DNA from: JAAYLC01 sp035654795
GTDB taxonomy: Bacteria; Bacteroidota; Bacteroidia; Flavobacteriales; Flavobacteriaceae
Assembly (NCBI GenBank): GCA_035654795.1
Contig: DASRWC010000052.1
Span: forward strand, 1 to 19,857
Length of the DNA: 19,857 bases
Direction of reading: 5' to 3'
This document shows positions 1 through 7,055 of the stretch, piece after piece (position 1 is the stretch's first letter; every line of letters begins with the position of its first letter). Below the pieces are notes generated by a model. The model saw only the letters and a program-made list of their open reading frames with translations, did not search any database and was not told the origin of the DNA. Both the position numbers and the translations under genes were made by a program.

Positions 1-1015
1 CCGTGTCGTCAACCGTAACTATTTCCCCGTTACAACTGAAATATTCAGCTTGTGCGGTGTATGTATATGGAAAATAAGGCGGAGTAACTGTAATATCTCG
101 TCCGGATCCGATAAAATTTCCATCGGCATCGAGCCAAGAAACTTGCGAATTTGATGGTCCACTTGGTGTGAATCTCCAAGCTTCTTCTGTAGCGTTCCAG
201 GTACCTGTATTTCTTCCTGGGGGAGTAAATGCAACAGTTGCATCTCTATTTTGAATTCCTATAATTCCTCGCCCATTGTTCCAGCCCGTACAGGCTACCC
301 TACTTTTAACATAAACGTCAATAACATTGGTTGTTTCGTATAAAACAATCTGATAAGATTGTGAAGAGGTGGAATTGATATCCGGACAGTGGCTATTACT
401 AAAAAGCTTTAAATTGTAGATATTAAAAACAAGCATTCTACAAGGAAAATCACCTACGAGCTCGTAATTAATAGTCCATCCATTTGGGTTTGATGGACTG
501 TATGGGGCGCCGGAGATTGCAGGATCGGTATCCTGAAGGACCCCAAAAATGGAAAGGAAGGTACGAGCATCGCCACTGCCGGGGATGCTTCCGCCAATAC
601 CCCAAGCGGCCCCAGTGTTCGCATTATATCTTCCTCCCGGAATTCGTCCGGCTACATCAAATGTTATAGCGCCGTTGGAATTAATGAGAACGGAACTGTA
701 CTGACCATCAAAAAAACAAAAATCAAAGCCTAAGTCAATAATCTGAGACCATCTGTCATCTGCTGTTATACTTGTTGATCCACTTCCACCTGTAAATGGA
801 AAAGGGGGTGCATAATCAATGGGAGTCACCGTATATTCCGAAGTCTCTCCTGTCTCCAGGAAATCAGCCGATAAATCTACAGTACCGCCACAAGCTACGA
901 GTTGATCTTCGCCTGCATCAACATTGGGACATCCGGGCGCTTGCCCATAAACTCCCGAAAAAACAATTAGAAATAGTAAAAAAGAACCTAAAGACCTATA
1001 GTAAAAGTTTGCCAT
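1..1015 (-). CDS. Large secreted surface protein, 5' part (runs off left edge)
   Basis: The reading frame stays open for 338 codons from ATG (1015-1013) to the left edge, so only the N-terminal part is present. Residues 1-25 form a signal peptide (hydrophobic core SFLLFLIVFSGVYG, then QA). A Cys-containing module starting VDAGEDQLVACGG (residues 32-44) resembles the Ig/PKD-like starts common in flavobacterial surface proteins. Residues 90-290 are Gly-, Asn- and aromatic-rich and look like a beta-sandwich adhesin or lectin domain (LINSNGAITFD at 110-120; GIQNRDATVAFTPPGRN at 253-269). Such proteins are usually very long, exported by Sec, and moved to the surface by the type IX system through a C-terminal tail, which would lie outside the window. 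The tail and exact function are inferred, not seen. A degenerate paralogue lies directly upstream (1205-1755). Confidence 0.8.
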   Translation of the reverse strand, partial: MANFYYRSLGSFLLFLIVFSGVYGQAPGCPNVDAGEDQLVACGGTVDLSADFLETGETSEYTVTPIDYAPPFPFTGGSGSTSITADDRWSQIIDLGFDFCFFDGQYSSVLINSNGAITFDVAGRIPGGRYNANTGAAWGIGGSIPGSGDARTFLSIFGVLQDTDPAISGAPYSPSNPNGWTINYELVGDFPCRMLVFNIYNLKLFSNSHCPDINSTSSQSYQIVLYETTNVIDVYVKSRVACTGWNNGRGIIGIQNRDATVAFTPPGRNTGTWNATEEAWRFTPSGPSNSQVSWLDADGNFIGSGRDITVTPPYFPYTYTAQAEYFSCNGEIVTVDDT

Positions 1016-1041
1016 GATTAGGGGGAAATATTTTTAGCAGG

Positions 1042-1071
1042 GAAAATTAAGGAAATTTTATGAACGACCAA
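1042..1071 (-). promoter_or_regulatory. Possible promoter of the surface-protein gene
   Basis: On the minus strand TTG (1071-1069) is followed after 19 bases by TAATTTTC (1049-1042), one mismatch from the Bacteroidota -7 consensus TAnnTTTG. This would give a leader of roughly 30 bases before the ATG at 1015. Confidence 0.35.
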
Positions 1072-1116
1072 CTTTAATCATCGAAAATTACCGTAGTGCT
1101 TATAGCTTTAACAATT

Positions 1117-1135
1117 TGAATTCCCAGGGAATTCA
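1117..1135. repeat. 19-bp perfect palindrome upstream of the surface-protein gene
   Basis: TGAATTCCC, a single A, then GGGAATTCA: two 9-base arms that are exact reverse complements. It lies about 100 bases upstream of the start at 1015 and about 45 bases upstream of the proposed -33 element. It could be a site for a dimeric regulator. No T-run follows, so it does not look like a terminator. Confidence 0.5.
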
Positions 1136-1204
1136 GATTCCTTCTTCGATCTTTTCCATGAATTTAAAAATATACTACCGGTTGTTTCATAAAGACAAAC
1201 CTCG

Positions 1205-1755
1205 TTATTCCCTAATAAATTTTAAAAACACTTCTTTGTTTTCCGATCGCAATTTAATAAAATAAACTCCGGGCATAAGTGAGGAAACATCTATGTTCAT
1301 TTCATCCCTTTGGGGTAGGACGGTTTTGGATATTACTGTTTTACCTATCGGGCTGAAAATGGAAACTTCAATTTCTTTATTTAATAGACTGCTTCGGATA
1401 TTAATTTCACCTTTACCGGGGTTTGGGAATAAAATCAGGTTTTCGAAAATAGTCTGGGAACGAATTAAGCGGACCTATTTTCATCGGGAATTACCACGTT
1501 ATCTTTACACCATACATCCTCCAAGCCTACATATCCGGCAGTATTCATATCAAGTATCACTTCTCCTCCACAGCTGCTTCTATCCGGGCCGAGATTAATT
1601 GTTAAATTATTCTCAGCAGAACCTGAGGGTGAAAATCTCCAAGTTTCTTGAAAGGCTGTCCATGAACCACTGTTACGCTCGGGGGAGTATATGCGATGAT
1701 TGCATCTTCATTTTGGATGCCATTAATCGATTAACTCGTTTTTTGGTTATTAAAA
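1205..1755 (-). pseudogene. Decayed T9SS surface-protein paralogue with C-terminal sorting tail
   Basis: Reading the minus strand from about 1755 gives a piece matching the neighbouring surface protein: GIQNEDAIIAYTPP, then after a one-base frame loss near 1680, ERNSGSWTAFQETWRFSPSG. About 22 of 35 residues equal residues 251-285 of the gene at 1-1015. It continues into an Ig-like start (NLGPDRSSCGGEVILD) and meets a stop near 1474. In another frame follows a complete T9SS type A tail (FENLILFPNPGKGEINI ... SSLMPGVYFIKL ... FLKFIRE), ending with TAA at 1207-1205. There is no start codon or signal peptide: the 5' part is missing and the folE promoter begins about 12 bases beyond. At least two frame breaks plus the lost N-terminus argue against a single sequencing error. 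The tail gives the family; the original protein's function is unknown. Confidence 0.8.
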
Positions 1756-1766
1756 TGCTCCAATTC

Positions 1767-1801
1767 TTTGGTCTACAACTTTATCCAAATGCGTATCTTT
1801 G
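1767..1801 (+). promoter_or_regulatory. folE promoter (TTTG / TATCTTTG)
   Basis: TTTG (1767-1770), 23 bases, then TATCTTTG (1794-1801): an exact match to the Bacteroidota -33/-7 pattern. Transcription would start near 1807, giving a leader of about 27 bases to the ATG at 1834. Because the element lies inside the longer open frame that begins at 1768, it argues against that upstream start. Confidence 0.65.
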
Positions 1802-1833
1802 CACACTTGAAAATATCAGAAGCTTTGAAAGAG

Positions 1834-2517
1834 ATGGAATTAAAAAATTCATTAAAAACCATTGATGATCTTGGCGATAATCACATCCCGGGATCAACCG
1901 ACACTCCACTACGTCCTGATGCGTTTGACAAGAGCGACATGGAGAAAATTGAATTAATCAGGAAGGATGTGGAGCATATTATGCAAACGCTTGGATTGGA
2001 TCTGACCGATGACAGTTTGAAAGGCACACCCAAACGTGTAGCTAAGATGTTTGTTCAGGAAATTTTTGGAGGTCTTCATCCGGAGAGAAAACCAAAGGCT
2101 TCCACATTTGAAAACAAGTATAAATATAACGAGATGCTGGTTGAGAAGAATATCACCCTCTACTCTACCTGTGAACACCATTTATTACCCATAGTAGGAA
2201 AGGCACATATTGCTTATATCTCTAAAGGAACAGTCGTGGGACTATCTAAAATGAATCGGATTGTAGATTATTATGCCAAAAGGCCTCAAGTACAGGAGCG
2301 CCTAACCATGCAGATAGTTAAAGAACTTCAAGAAGTTTTAGGTACGGAGGATGTGGCTTGTGTGATTGATGCCAAACATCTGTGTGTCAACTCACGAGGT
2401 ATCCGCGATATTGATAGCAGCACGGTAACAAGTGAATTTGGCGGTGTTTTCAAAAAACCTGAAGTAAGAAAGGAGTTTCTGGATTACATTAAAATGGATA
2501 CCGATTTTAAAGCATAG
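1834..2517 (+). CDS. folE: GTP cyclohydrolase I
   Basis: Converts GTP to 7,8-dihydroneopterin triphosphate and formate, the first step of tetrahydrofolate synthesis (a precursor also usable for queuosine), in the cytoplasm. The 227-residue product carries the family signatures: STCEHHLLP, with zinc ligands C113 and H116; VGLSKMNRIVDYYAKRPQVQ; and KHLCVNSRG with the third ligand C184. Residues 36-100 form the usual helical N-terminal part (LKGTPKRVAKMF). The active enzyme is known as a decamer. The start at 1834 is preferred over the ATG at 1768 because an exact promoter element sits at 1794-1801 and family homology only begins after residue 30. It stands alone on its own promoter; cysS follows after 105 bases. 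Confidence 0.96.
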   Translation: MELKNSLKTIDDLGDNHIPGSTDTPLRPDAFDKSDMEKIELIRKDVEHIMQTLGLDLTDDSLKGTPKRVAKMFVQEIFGGLHPERKPKASTFENKYKYNEMLVEKNITLYSTCEHHLLPIVGKAHIAYISKGTVVGLSKMNRIVDYYAKRPQVQERLTMQIVKELQEVLGTEDVACVIDAKHLCVNSRGIRDIDSSTVTSEFGGVFKKPEVRKEFLDYIKMDTDFKA

Positions 2518-2622
2518 AGTCAAGGAATAAGGATTGTGTTTTCCGGAATACTTTAAATAGCAAGTTTTTCAGGAATCTGTTTTTCCGTGTTCTGTGTTCT
2601 TTAATAAAATTTATAACAAAAA

Positions 2623-4092
2623 ATGGGAGATTTATTTATTTACAATTCGCTGACAAAGACAAAAGAAAAATTTACACCTATACATGAAGGAGCTGTTGGG
2701 ATGTATGTTTGTGGTCCGACAGTTTATAGTAATGTTCATTTAGGAAATTGTCGCACCTTTCTTTCTTTTGACCTTGTTTTTCGATATCTGCTTCATCTTG
2801 GTTATAAGGTTCGATATGTTCGCAACATTACTGATGCGGGACATCTCGAGAATGACGGAGAGAGCGGTGAAGATCCTATTTTGAAAAAAGCGAGGATTGA
2901 GCAACTTGAGCCTATGGAAGTGGTTCAGAAATATACCGTTGATTTTCATACGGTAATGGCAAAATTTGGCGCACTTCCTCCCAGTATTGAACCGACTGCT
3001 ACAGGACATATAATTGAGCAAATTGAAATCATTCAAAAGATTATGGATGCCGGGTATGCTTATGAAAAAAACGGATCGGTATATTTTGATGTAATTAAAT
3101 TCAATGCCTCGCATGAGTATGGAAAACTTAGCGGTCGGAACATTGAAGAAATGATTGCCAACACCCGAGAACTTGCTGCTCAAACAGATAAAAAGAACCC
3201 ACAAGATTTTGCTTTATGGAAAAAAGCAGATCCTCAGCATATTATGCGATGGCCCTCCCCTTGGAGCGTTGGGTTTCCCGGCTGGCATTTAGAATGTACA
3301 GCAATGAGCACCAAATATCTTGGAGAAACCTTTGATATACACGGAGGCGGCATGGATTTAAAATTTCCACATCACGAATGTGAAATTGCACAGGCCGAGG
3401 CTTGCTATGAGACTTCTCCCGTTAATTATTGGATGCATGCCAATATGCTTACGCTTAACGGCAAGAAGATGGCTAAATCTACCGGCAATTTCATTCTTCC
3501 GGAAGAGATGTTTTCAGGAGATAATGACATTCTAAACAAGCCTTTTTCTCCTTCTGTTGTGAAATTCTTTATTTACCAGGCACATTACCGCAGCATTCTG
3601 GATTTTAGCAGTGATGCTTTGGAGGCTTCTGAAAAAGGATTTCATCGATTAATGCAGGCTTTCCGGATGCTGGAACATCTCCCGGTTTCATCAGATAGCA
3701 GTATCGCAATTTCCGAATGGCGCAAAAAATGTTATGATGCTATGAATGACGATTTTAACAGTCCTATTCTAATCGCTCATCTTTTTGATGCCGTAAAATT
3801 TATTCATTCCATTAAAGAAGGAAAAGATACCCTCACCAAGGAAGACCTGCAAGTATTGCAGACGACGATGAGAGATTTCTTGTTTGACGTCCTCGGCTTG
3901 GAAGACATCACTGAGGAACAAGGAAAATCTGCAGAGAAACTTGAGGCTGTTGTTGAACTTTTGATTGATCTGCGCAATCGTGCTCGCGGGAATAAAGATT
4001 TCGATACCAGCGATCAAATTCGAGATGAATTGGCCAGACAGGGAATTCATCTGAAAGACGGAAAGGATGGAACTACCTTTGAGTTGGACTAG
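2623..4092 (+). CDS. cysS: Cysteinyl-tRNA synthetase
   Basis: Class I aminoacyl-tRNA synthetase that charges tRNA-Cys with cysteine using ATP in the cytoplasm. The protein has 489 residues, a normal length for the family. The HIGH-type motif is HLGN (39-42) in GPTVYSNVHLGN; the KMSKS loop is KMAKS (282-286). The catalytic zinc ligands are conserved: C30 (YVCGPTVY), C225 (WHLEC), H250 and E254 (HHECE). The C-terminal DALR-like helical region ends with the usual tail (LRNRARGNKDFDTSDQIRD, ARQGIHLKDGKDGT). ATG 2623 follows an A-rich stretch and no Shine-Dalgarno, normal for this phylum. It lies between folE and yidD, with 105- and 81-base gaps, so it may be its own transcription unit. Confidence 0.97.
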   Translation: MGDLFIYNSLTKTKEKFTPIHEGAVGMYVCGPTVYSNVHLGNCRTFLSFDLVFRYLLHLGYKVRYVRNITDAGHLENDGESGEDPILKKARIEQLEPMEVVQKYTVDFHTVMAKFGALPPSIEPTATGHIIEQIEIIQKIMDAGYAYEKNGSVYFDVIKFNASHEYGKLSGRNIEEMIANTRELAAQTDKKNPQDFALWKKADPQHIMRWPSPWSVGFPGWHLECTAMSTKYLGETFDIHGGGMDLKFPHHECEIAQAEACYETSPVNYWMHANMLTLNGKKMAKSTGNFILPEEMFSGDNDILNKPFSPSVVKFFIYQAHYRSILDFSSDALEASEKGFHRLMQAFRMLEHLPVSSDSSIAISEWRKKCYDAMNDDFNSPILIAHLFDAVKFIHSIKEGKDTLTKEDLQVLQTTMRDFLFDVLGLEDITEEQGKSAEKLEAVVELLIDLRNRARGNKDFDTSDQIRDELARQGIHLKDGKDGTTFELD

Positions 4093-4101
4093 GAACCTAA
4101 A

Positions 4102-4135
4102 CGTTAGGATTTGAGACGTGAAACTTTGATTTAGG
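4102..4135. repeat. Short degenerate intergenic repeat, copy 1
   Basis: The cysS-yidD gap contains TTAGGATTTGAGACGTG followed by AAACTTTGATTTAGGA. It resembles two arrays near the right end (18383-18420 and 19600-19640), which share the core TTAGA(C/T)TTGAGA(C/T)G. Similarity was judged by eye. Confidence 0.4.
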
Positions 4136-4173
4136 AGGAAAATCCTTTGGAGAATTGATTTTTTTTGGTCAAA

Positions 4174-4401
4174 ATGAGCAGGTCTTTTATTTTTCTTATT
4201 CGTCTCTACCAGCGGTATATTTCGCCATATACTCCGGCCAGTTGCAGGTATACACCCACCTGCTCTCATTATGCAGTTGGGGCGCTTCAGACGCATGGAT
4301 TAATTAAAGGCGGTTGGCTGGCATTAAAAAGAATTCTCAGTTGCAATCCCTGGGGCGGCAGTGGTTCCGATCCTGTTCCTCCAAAAAAGAAAAGTCATTA
4401 A
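4174..4401 (+). CDS. yidD: Membrane protein insertion efficiency factor YidD
   Basis: A 75-residue member of the YidD (formerly DUF37) family, a small inner-membrane-associated protein thought to help YidC-dependent insertion of membrane proteins. The signature is complete: an amphipathic N-terminus (FLIRLYQRYISPYTP), the Cys pair region ASCRYTPTCSHYAV, GLIKGGWLALKRIL, then SCNPWGGSGSDPVP and a basic tail. ATG 4174 is chosen over an in-frame TTG at 4165 because the protein then begins MSRSFIFLIRLYQ, the usual family start. In many bacteria yidD sits beside rnpA and yidC; here it lies 51 bases upstream of lgt, in another envelope-biogenesis context. Confidence 0.95.
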   Translation: MSRSFIFLIRLYQRYISPYTPASCRYTPTCSHYAVGALQTHGLIKGGWLALKRILSCNPWGGSGSDPVPPKKKSH

Positions 4402-4452
4402 TTCCATAGCCTTTGGCTTTTCCTTATCTTTACCGGGCAAAAATTTTCGCTT

Positions 4453-5385
4453 ATGCACTTCCTCACCTTAACGTGGAATCCTTCTGAAGGTATTGATCTC
4501 GGATTTTTCGTTATTCGTTTTTACAGTCTGATGTTTGTTGTGGCCTTCACCCTTGGCTGGATTCTTACAAAAAAAATCTATGAACGTGAGGGGCAACCTC
4601 AAGAGAAATTAGACAGCCTTTTGATGTATATGATTCTTGCTACGCTTATTGGAGCACGATTGGGTCATGTTATTTTTTATCAGCCGGAACTATTTGCGGA
4701 AGATCCTATTTCGGTATTTCTTCCCATTCGGACTGTTCCGGAATTTGAATTCACCGGTTTTCAAGGTCTTGCCAGTCACGGAGCGGCCATCGCCATTATT
4801 ATTGCGATGATTTACTATAGTAAAAAAGTGATTCAAAAGCCCCTTTTGTGGGTTCTAGACCGAATAATTATAGCTGTAGCCTGTGGTGGAATTTTTGTCA
4901 GAATCGGGAATTTCATGAATTCTGAGATAGTAGGCAAACCTTCCGGCGATTTCCCTCTTGGGGTACGGTTTGTTCAGGACGACATTCCTGCTTATAAAGC
5001 GGTTCAAGCTACGGGCATACAAAACACGAAAAAGGCGTACAGCGCGATTATTAATGATCCACAATATGCAGAATTGCTAAACATGGTTCCTTTCAGACAT
5101 CCGGCTCAGCTGTATGAAGCCGCGGGGTATGTGGTTGTATTCCTCGTGTGCTGGTATTTGTATTGGAAAACGGAACGAAGAAAACAGCTCGGTTATATTT
5201 TCGGAGTGTTTTTAATACTTCTCTTCCTTGTTCGTTTTCTGGTAGAGTTTGTCAAGGAGAGTCAAGGAGGATTTGAATCGGTTCTCGGTATATTTTCCAC
5301 CGGGCAGTGGCTAAGTATCCCGTTTATTTTAGCGGGTGTCTATATCATGTGGCGCGCTTCCAAGAAAAAACCTCAAGAAATTTAA
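4453..5385 (+). CDS. lgt: Phosphatidylglycerol–prolipoprotein diacylglyceryl transferase
   Basis: Inner-membrane enzyme that moves diacylglycerol from phosphatidylglycerol onto the lipobox cysteine of prolipoproteins, the first lipoprotein-maturation step. About seven hydrophobic segments are visible across 310 residues. Family residues are present: the HG pair (H109-G110), the Lgt signature RIGNFMNSE (150-158), HPAQLYE (216-222) and RFLVEF (R261, E265). A loop at about 165-212 between the signature and HPxQLYE is longer than in the E. coli enzyme, which I believe is common in this phylum. A DUF192 lipoprotein, itself a likely Lgt substrate, starts 9 bases downstream, so the two are probably co-transcribed; yidD lies 51 bases upstream. 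Confidence 0.97.
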   Translation: MHFLTLTWNPSEGIDLGFFVIRFYSLMFVVAFTLGWILTKKIYEREGQPQEKLDSLLMYMILATLIGARLGHVIFYQPELFAEDPISVFLPIRTVPEFEFTGFQGLASHGAAIAIIIAMIYYSKKVIQKPLLWVLDRIIIAVACGGIFVRIGNFMNSEIVGKPSGDFPLGVRFVQDDIPAYKAVQATGIQNTKKAYSAIINDPQYAELLNMVPFRHPAQLYEAAGYVVVFLVCWYLYWKTERRKQLGYIFGVFLILLFLVRFLVEFVKESQGGFESVLGIFSTGQWLSIPFILAGVYIMWRASKKKPQEI

Positions 5386-5394
5386 TCCTTTGAC

Positions 5395-5889
5395 ATGACA
5401 AGAGTTTATTTCATTTTATTTTTTGCAATGGTTGTGATGTCTTTTACAAGTTGCAAAGACACTCCATCTTCTGATTCAAAAAATCTTACCCGTAAAATCT
5501 CCTTTAAGCAGGACGGAACTCTTCAGCTCTTAAATAAAGACACCGATTCTGTCTTGGCTACCTTTAAAATAGAAATAGCCGACAATGATTACAAGACCCA
5601 GACCGGATTGATGTACCGTTCCTCAATGGGTGATGATGAAGCCATGCTTTTTATATTTCCCGATTCACAAGTGCGGGCGTTTTATATGAAAAACACTGAA
5701 ATTCCTTTGGACATTCTTTACTTTAATTCCGATAAAGTTCTTGTGGAGTTCTATGAAAATGCACGGCCTTTTGATGAAACCTCCCTCCCTTCTCGTGTTC
5801 CTTCTCAATATGTTTTAGAGATAAATGGAGGACAAGCAAAAAGATTAGGAATTTCCAAGGGCGATAAAATCGTTTTTGAGAGGAAGTAA
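5395..5889 (+). CDS. DUF192-family lipoprotein
   Basis: The 164-residue product begins with a lipoprotein signal peptide: a hydrophobic run (VYFILFFAMVVMSF) and lipobox FTSC with C20 as the lipidation site. A Ser/Asp-rich linker follows, then a DUF192 domain (about 45-160) with family landmarks GLMYRSSM, AMLFIFPD, FYMKNTEIPLDILYF and the closing VLEINGGQAKRLGISKGD. DUF192 proteins are small beta-barrel-like domains of unknown biochemical role. Coupling to lgt, 9 bases upstream, fits a shared transcript. Its TAA ends at 5889 and directly abuts the stop of the convergent acetyltransferase gene, leaving no room for a terminator. Confidence 0.9.
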   Translation: MTRVYFILFFAMVVMSFTSCKDTPSSDSKNLTRKISFKQDGTLQLLNKDTDSVLATFKIEIADNDYKTQTGLMYRSSMGDDEAMLFIFPDSQVRAFYMKNTEIPLDILYFNSDKVLVEFYENARPFDETSLPSRVPSQYVLEINGGQAKRLGISKGDKIVFERK

Positions 5890-6459
5890 TCAGGATTGCG
5901 TTAAGACTGACTTATTCATATCTAGAGCAAGCGCCAGATATTGATTGCTGTTAAATTCAAACTCATCAATTATCTCCCAGCCTAATTTTTTAGTATGTGC
6001 CGCGGTAGATACTGCATTTATCTTATTAATAAAGGTGATGGAAATGGGAAAGCGTTTTTTGAATTCCACTCGCATCTCTTCAAACAATTCGTTGAATAGT
6101 CCTTGACCTCTGAATTTCTTATCTATGCAAACCGGACCGTATTGAAAAGTGTTTTGTGTAGTTAGGGCTTGACCTTGGAAAGATAGATTCGGAAATCTTG
6201 AAACCATATAATTGAATATTTCCCATTGCTCAAAATACTTCCAATCTGCTGCAAAAATGTATGCCACAACTTCGTGTTTTTTTTTTGCAACGAACAAGCC
6301 ATTTTGTTTTAAAATATCTTCTATTTGAGTCTCAGTAAAAGGCGTAGTAACAAAACCCTCTGCCCGTTCTTCTACAGACATATTCTTGAACAGGTACTTT
6401 TCCTGAAGCAGAAGGACCCCGGGTATATCCTCCTTTGTAGCGATGGTTTTAAGAAGCAT
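5890..6459 (-). CDS. GNAT-family N-acetyltransferase
   Basis: A 189-residue protein with the GNAT acetyl-CoA fold. The core beta strand and pyrophosphate loop read GPVCIDKKFRGQGLFNELF, with RGQG at 117-120 as the acetyl-CoA binding turn. The C-terminal half has the typical INAVSTAAHTKKLGW stretch (motif B) and a final strand. The substrate cannot be told from sequence. It begins 8 bases after the stop of the unrecognised gene at 6468-6929 and is almost surely co-transcribed with it, so the two may act on one process. Its TGA (5892-5890) abuts the stop codon of the DUF192 gene on the other strand. Confidence 0.85.
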   Translation of the reverse strand: MLLKTIATKEDIPGVLLLQEKYLFKNMSVEERAEGFVTTPFTETQIEDILKQNGLFVAKKKHEVVAYIFAADWKYFEQWEIFNYMVSRFPNLSFQGQALTTQNTFQYGPVCIDKKFRGQGLFNELFEEMRVEFKKRFPISITFINKINAVSTAAHTKKLGWEIIDEFEFNSNQYLALALDMNKSVLTQS

Positions 6460-6467
6460 AAGTTATT

Positions 6468-6929
6468 TCAATTAACATACATATCATAAAAATATTTTCT
6501 TTCGAGCACCGGTCTAAAAACTTTTTCGTGATAACTTCCTTTAGTATAAAAACCGTTCCATTGCCGTTGGTTGAATCCGGCCGTATTTATTTCAATTTGA
6601 TGCGGATTACCTTTCCAACCTGCTCTTTGTAGTTTTAGATTGTTATAGAATTCAAATCGGGTCTGCCTGTACCAAAGCTCTTTTCTTTCTTTATGAGGCG
6701 GGAACACTTCATTATTTACCGGCAGTTTATCCAGTTTTCGTTTTTCGAAAAAATAATGATGTTGTAGGGAATCTGCCACCTCTTGGGTAACACAAATATC
6801 CTCAAAAGTTGCCACACAATACTTCAAATATTCCGGCGCATGTTCAGCTAAGAAATGAATGGTCATTTCCGGATATTTACCTTGTAAAATTTTGTCATTC
6901 CAGTGAAGTACTCTGATATTCGTTTCCAT
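6468..6929 (-). CDS. Unrecognised 153-residue protein paired with an acetyltransferase
   Basis: I do not recognise a family. The protein is soluble, with no signal peptide or membrane segment. It is rich in aromatic and charged residues; notable stretches are RVLHWNDKILQGKYPEM near the start, KERKELWYRQTRFEFYNNL in the middle and AGFNQRQWNGFYTKGSYHEK near the end. One Cys pair (C47, C55) is present. The start is ATG 6929; an in-frame TTG at 6962 lies upstream but would put a proposed promoter inside the gene. A GNAT gene follows after 8 bases, making a two-gene unit. It may be a conserved hypothetical of flavobacteria. Confidence 0.7.
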   Translation of the reverse strand: METNIRVLHWNDKILQGKYPEMTIHFLAEHAPEYLKYCVATFEDICVTQEVADSLQHHYFFEKRKLDKLPVNNEVFPPHKERKELWYRQTRFEFYNNLKLQRAGWKGNPHQIEINTAGFNQRQWNGFYTKGSYHEKVFRPVLERKYFYDMYVN

Positions 6930-6941
6930 TTTCTTTTTTTT

Positions 6942-6972
6942 CAGAGTTACGAAAAAAACCAATATCCTACAA
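6942..6972 (-). promoter_or_regulatory. Possible promoter of the unknown-protein/GNAT unit
   Basis: On the minus strand TTG (6972-6970), 20 bases, then TAACTCTG (6949-6942), one mismatch from TAnnTTTG. The start codon at 6929 lies 12 bases further, giving a very short leader. Confidence 0.4.
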
Positions 6973-6986
6973 CTTCTGTTTTAAAT

Positions 6987-7040
6987 ATTGAAACCGATTT
7001 AAATCCGGATTATTTATCCCTTATAAAAATCGGTTTCAAT
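6987..7040 (-). terminator. 14-bp inverted repeat after the peroxidase gene
   Basis: ATTGAAACCGATTT (6987-7000) and AAATCGGTTTCAAT (7027-7040) are exact reverse complements around a 26-base loop. It starts 16 bases past the peroxidase stop on the minus strand, so termination is the simplest reading, but the loop is long and no clean T-run follows. It also lies just upstream of the proposed promoter at 6942-6972, so an operator is possible. Confidence 0.4.
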
Positions 7041-7055
7041 TTCTAAATGAATCTG

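Noticed and set aside
1768..1833. Longer folE start at ATG 1768
   Set aside because: The exact promoter element TATCTTTG lies inside this extension and the extra 22 residues do not resemble the family.
1293..1865. Two plus-strand open frames of 101 and 88 codons
   Set aside because: They lie across the minus-strand pseudogene and the folE promoter. Their translations have no family features, while the opposite strand gives a recognisable T9SS tail.
2734..2751. HLGN instead of HIGH in cysteinyl-tRNA synthetase
   Set aside because: CysRS enzymes vary at the last two HIGH positions. All zinc ligands and KMAKS are intact, so nothing suggests loss of function.
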